Positions 61,223 to 64,000 of a DNA stretch of 64,000 nucleotides are shown in pieces. The notes under the pieces were generated by a model. That model did no database searches, was not told the origin of the DNA, and saw only the letters and a list, made by a program, of their open reading frames with translations. The DNA is from an uncultured Pseudomonas sp. (GTDB lineage Bacteria; Pseudomonadota; Gammaproteobacteria; Pseudomonadales; Pseudomonadaceae). How positions within the stretch are numbered: the stretch's first letter is position 1; each line of letters starts with the position of its first letter. The stretch is taken from assembly GCF_943846705.1 (NCBI RefSeq), contig NZ_OX044366.1, positions 3,410,001 to 3,474,000 on the forward strand, in the 5' to 3' direction. A program made the translations under genes and the position numbers.

Positions 61223-61302
61223 CCTGCCTCGGGTCTGCTGTGCGTCGGCCAAGCTGCGTTGAAACGCTTTGTTTCGCTCTAGCTCGCAAGACCCGAAACA
61301 GG
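61223..61302. repeat. Palindromic intergenic sequence (possible repeat family)
   Basis: Arms at 61223-61238 and 61286-61302 share an inverted repeat built on TCGGGTCT/AGACCCGA, with inner pairs AGCTGCG/CGC...AGCT and GAAAC (61261-61265)/GTTTC (61271-61275). It looks like a multi-branched palindrome. I recall similar sequences recurring in Pseudomonas genomes, but copy number here cannot be tested. Confidence 0.4.
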
Positions 61303-61319
61303 CTCTAAAGCACCTACAC

Positions 61320-61358
61320 AAAAAGCCCGCGCAACGGCTTAGCTGCGCGGGCTTTTTT
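61320..61358. terminator. Bidirectional terminator between SMP-30-like and spermidine-synthase-like genes
   Basis: A 14-bp perfect stem (AAAAAGCCCGCGCA 61320-61333 / complement 61344-61357) with a 10-base loop, followed by T and flanked by A on the left, fitting two convergent genes. Confidence 0.92.
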
Positions 61359-61372
61359 GTTGCAGTACTCGC

Positions 61373-62053
61373 CTACTTTTTTTCGGCGATCCAGATGGTG
61401 TGCCGGGTACCCTTGTTGCCGTGGGCATACACCTGCACTTCTTCCACCTTAAAGCCGGCTTTACGCACCTTGTCGCTGAATTGCTGGTCGGCACTGGCCG
61501 ACCACACTGCCAGCACGCCTTTGTTGCGTAATGCTTGATAGCAGCGCTGCAGGCCTTGGGCCGAATACAGCCAACCGTTGCGCTTCTGCGTCAGTCCTTC
61601 CGGGCCGTTGTCGACATCCAGCATGATCGCGTCATAACGCTGATCGGCGCTCTTCAGGCAATTGGCGACATCGTCCTGAATCACCCGCGTACGCGGATCG
61701 TTGATCGGGTAACCAGCCTTGGCGCCTAACGGACCACGGTTCCACTCCACCACCCCAGGCACCAGCTCAGCCACTTCCACTTCGGCGGTCTTGCCAAGGT
61801 TCTGCAACGCCGCCGCCAGGGTAAAACCCATGCCCAGGCCGCCGATCAGCACCCTTGAGTCGGGCCGACCCGCGACCTTCTTGCAGGGGATCGCCGCCAA
61901 GGCATCTTCGGAACCATGCATACGGGTGTTCATCAGCTGACCACCATCGCCGCCGGCAATCTTGATCACAAAATCCTCACCGTATTCGAACAGGCACAGT
62001 GCGCCGGAGCCATCGGGAATCGGGGCGGTATCGAGCAATACAAAACGCTTCAT
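61373..62053 (-). CDS. Spermidine synthase-like methyltransferase-fold protein
   Basis: A 226-residue protein with the aminopropyltransferase/methyltransferase fold. RVLIGGLGMGFTLAAAL near residues 70-86 is the nucleotide-binding glycine loop, EVEVAELVPGVVEWN follows with the acidic Glu, and YDAIMLDVDNGPEGL near 140 matches the substrate loop region. The N-terminal gate-keeping Asp region of true spermidine synthases is not apparent, so the reaction is uncertain. The start is ATG 62053, four codons after another in-frame ATG. It diverges from the sulfurtransferase gene. Confidence 0.78.
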   Translation of the reverse strand: MKRFVLLDTAPIPDGSGALCLFEYGEDFVIKIAGGDGGQLMNTRMHGSEDALAAIPCKKVAGRPDSRVLIGGLGMGFTLAAALQNLGKTAEVEVAELVPGVVEWNRGPLGAKAGYPINDPRTRVIQDDVANCLKSADQRYDAIMLDVDNGPEGLTQKRNGWLYSAQGLQRCYQALRNKGVLAVWSASADQQFSDKVRKAGFKVEEVQVYAHGNKGTRHTIWIAEKK

Positions 62054-62216
62054 GGGTCGCAACAACCTGGGTCAGAGTCAAACGGGCAGGCAGCATGCAC
62101 ATAAACGGCTAAAGATGCAGCGCCTTGTCGGCATAAATTGTCTGCACGCGCGGCCTCGACAGCCTAACAACTGGGTTTATGATGCCTGCTGTTCCTCTGC
62201 CCACAGGATGACTGGC

Positions 62217-63071
62217 ATGCCCCTCGCCCAACTGATCAGCGCTGCACAACTGCAACAACGCCTGGCTGAGCCCGAGCTGTTGATTCTCGACTGTCGCTTT
62301 GCCCTGGATGATCCAGCCTACGGTCAGCGCAGCTACGCCGAGGGGCATATTCCCGGCGCACAATTTGCCGATCTGGAACGCGACCTGTCCGGTCCGATTC
62401 ATAAAGGCATTACTGGCCGCCACCCACTGCCAAAACCGCCGAAACTGCTGCAACGCCTGCGCGAATGGGGCCTGAATACGCACAGCGACGTGGTGCTGTA
62501 TGACGACGGCCCCGGCGCTTTTGCTGCACGGGCCTGGTGGTTGCTGGCCTGGCTGGGGAAACGTGACGGTGTTTACCTGCTCGACGGCGGCCTCAAAGCC
62601 TGGTGCGAGGCAAGTGGAGCATTGACCCAAGCCATCCCGTCACCGACACCTGGCAGCTTTAGTGGCAGCGCCGATGACAGCCTTCTAGTCAGCGCCGCAC
62701 AACTGCAGCAGCAGCTGGGCAATAACCACATGACCCTACTGGATGCCCGCGGGCTGCCGCGCTTCAGGGGCGAAGTCGAGCCGATCGACCCAGTTGCCGG
62801 GCATATTCCCGGCGCACAGTGCGCAGCCTTCACTGACAACCTCGACAGCGATGGCCACTTCCTCAGCGCCGCAAAACTGCAGCAACGCTTTGCCGCGCAA
62901 CTCGGCGAGCGCCCAGCCACCAAACTGGTGGCTTACTGCGGCTCAGGCGTGACCGCTTGTCATAACCTTTTCGCCCTGTGCCTGGCGGGCTATCCGCTGG
63001 CGTCGCTGTATGCCGGTTCGTGGAGTGAATGGATCACCGACCCTGCTCGCCCGGTCGCCACCGGCGACTAA
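62217..63071 (+). CDS. sseA: 3-mercaptopyruvate sulfurtransferase (two-domain rhodanese)
   Basis: A 284-residue protein with two rhodanese domains (about residues 1-135 and 155-280). The C-terminal active loop is YCGSGVTAC with Cys241; the CGSGVTAC form is characteristic of mercaptopyruvate sulfurtransferase rather than thiosulfate sulfurtransferase (CRKGVTA), and the SseA-like N-terminus LILDCRFALDDP agrees. It moves sulfur from 3-mercaptopyruvate to cyanide or thiols. ATG 62217 has AGGA 9 bases upstream; ATG 62208 is too close to that site. Confidence 0.88.
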   Translation: MPLAQLISAAQLQQRLAEPELLILDCRFALDDPAYGQRSYAEGHIPGAQFADLERDLSGPIHKGITGRHPLPKPPKLLQRLREWGLNTHSDVVLYDDGPGAFAARAWWLLAWLGKRDGVYLLDGGLKAWCEASGALTQAIPSPTPGSFSGSADDSLLVSAAQLQQQLGNNHMTLLDARGLPRFRGEVEPIDPVAGHIPGAQCAAFTDNLDSDGHFLSAAKLQQRFAAQLGERPATKLVAYCGSGVTACHNLFALCLAGYPLASLYAGSWSEWITDPARPVATGD

Positions 63072-63299
63072 CGCCTTTGGCTGGTGATGCCGTCGGGCCC
63101 GCCAGCCATGCTTTAGCACCAACTGGAATATAGGCAACAACCGACTGCCGATAACAATTTAAAAACAATCCTTTACAGCGATAAGCTCACACTACACTTG
63201 AAGATAAGCGGCTAAACCCGCTTCCGGTGGGGCCTTTATCAAACCAAGCAAAAGCTGCCAGCGCCCCAGCCCCATCGGTAACCTGCTGCTGAGGGCTTT

Positions 63300-63779
63300 A
63301 TGGGAATTGCCGCCTGCGAGATAAGCCAGTACATCATCCGCCCTACCCTGCTCTACTTGGGTCGCCACTCCATCGCCGCTGAAGCCTTGCTGCTTGGTGC
63401 CGCCGCCAGCCAATCGGAGCTTGGTTCAATCCTTGATGACAAACACGGCCATGGCCTTTACCGCATCACCGCACAGCGCCACCAACAGCTCTGGGATCAA
63501 CACCTGGCGCTGGACCCGGAGCTCGCCAGCCAAGTGCGCGGCCTCGCCAGCCAGCACGCCTTTCTCGCCGCGCCACATCTGGAACTGACCGTTAACCTGC
63601 GTTACGCCACGGCCATTGCCTGGATGCTGATTGAGGCCGAACACCGCGAATTGCCAGCAGCCGACGACCTGCTTGGCATGGCGCAGGTCTGGCGTCGAGT
63701 GTTCAGGCCCCATGGCCGTAGCAAAGACTTTATTGCTGCCTGGCAACGTTGCATCGGCAGCCTCAGCCAGGTGGCCTGA
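63300..63779 (+). CDS. Uncharacterised protein resembling phage muramidase-type domains
   Basis: A 159-residue ORF with GAGGG before its ATG. I could not assign a standard family with certainty, but the ordered pattern EALLLGAAASQSELG, HGLYRITAQRHQQLWDQHL, then LPAADDLLGMAQVWRRVF resembles phage lytic-transglycosylase-like proteins (typically ...TAAQESHLG...ALGLYQ...IWDNYL...LPAADD...YWKRHYN). The expected catalytic Glu position is Gln here. There is no signal peptide. It lies between sseA and an exported protein without clear operon linkage. Function unknown. Confidence 0.6.
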   Translation: MGIAACEISQYIIRPTLLYLGRHSIAAEALLLGAAASQSELGSILDDKHGHGLYRITAQRHQQLWDQHLALDPELASQVRGLASQHAFLAAPHLELTVNLRYATAIAWMLIEAEHRELPAADDLLGMAQVWRRVFRPHGRSKDFIAAWQRCIGSLSQVA

Positions 63780-63943
63780 AGCCTAAACAGACAAACACAG
63801 TTGTCCGACAATCTAACAGAAGTTACCAGACGATAGCGGCTATTTGACAGCATAATTCTGCTCCAGCCCGAGAACCCCAAAGGTTGGCAAGGCCCATGGA
63901 AAGTTGTTAATTTCCGCCTCCCGCTAAAACCTAGGATTGCCCC

Positions 63944-64000
63944 GTGTCCAAAAGAGTCGTCAAGACCAGTCTGTTTATTGCCCTTGCTACTGCTGCCAGC
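63944..64000 (+). CDS. Exported protein, 5' fragment (3' truncated)
   Basis: A GTG start at 63944 with AGGA 9 bases upstream opens a frame of 19 codons that runs off the window. It encodes a positively charged then hydrophobic stretch (SKRVVKTSLFIALATAAS), the beginning of a signal peptide. The product cannot be named. Confidence 0.5.
   Translation, partial: MSKRVVKTSLFIALATAAS

Overview
The window reads as ordinary chromosome of a Pseudomonas (gamma-proteobacterium). It has high G+C and tightly packed genes with Shine-Dalgarno-led starts. Many neighbourhoods are typical of the genus: urate catabolism genes, rlmM-tusA, acnA-aer, cysK beside a MoxR/VWA pair, and rnd-ycgL-2-hydroxyacid dehydrogenase-ycgN. 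The species cannot be named from the sequence alone. I saw no rRNA, tRNA, CRISPR array, insertion sequence or prophage.

Layout. 1-5.8 kb: a purine/urate degradation block (partial puuE, uraD, allA, puuD, an NCS2 purine permease and a Tsx-like outer-membrane channel), which imports and oxidises urate towards ureidoglycolate. The allantoicase gene expected between uraD and allA is not there. 6.1-8.0 kb: an APH-like phosphotransferase and a short-chain dehydrogenase. 8.3-15.9 kb: rhtA exporter, a ClsC-like phospholipase D lipoprotein, an MsbA-like ABC exporter, a DCC thioredoxin-like protein, an ATP-NAD kinase family protein, a 53-residue protein and pdxB. 16.0-20.3 kb: a MATE efflux pump, a DUF3080 lipoprotein, and the leftward set rlmM, tusA and a gamma-glutamylcyclotransferase-like gene. 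20.5-31.2 kb: acnA, aer, cti (cis/trans fatty-acid isomerase) and metH. 31.3-34.9 kb: a eukaryotic-like LRR protein kinase and a dCache chemoreceptor carrying an amino-acid-binding signature. 35.0-38.5 kb: cysK, diverging from a MoxR ATPase/VWA pair whose intergenic gap is filled by a palindromic MITE-like element.

38.6-49.7 kb is the most striking accessory block. A 2001-residue secreted haem peroxidase with Ig-like and RTX calcium-binding repeats faces a complete type I secretion system (ABC ATPase, HlyD adaptor, TolC) across a 643-bp intergenic region with strong hairpin structure. The three export genes are tightly spaced and very probably secrete the peroxidase.

49.7-64 kb: housekeeping and poorly known genes: DUF2937, a class II glutamine amidotransferase, a small membrane protein, oligopeptidase B, a stand-alone cyclic-nucleotide-binding protein, an HNH nuclease (YajD), a SpoU-type RNA methyltransferase, an exported HExxH peptidase-like protein, YcgN, a 2-hydroxyacid dehydrogenase, YcgL, RNase D, an SMP-30-like protein, a spermidine-synthase-like protein, a 3-mercaptopyruvate sulfurtransferase, a protein resembling phage muramidases but without the expected glutamate, and the first codons of an exported protein at the right edge.
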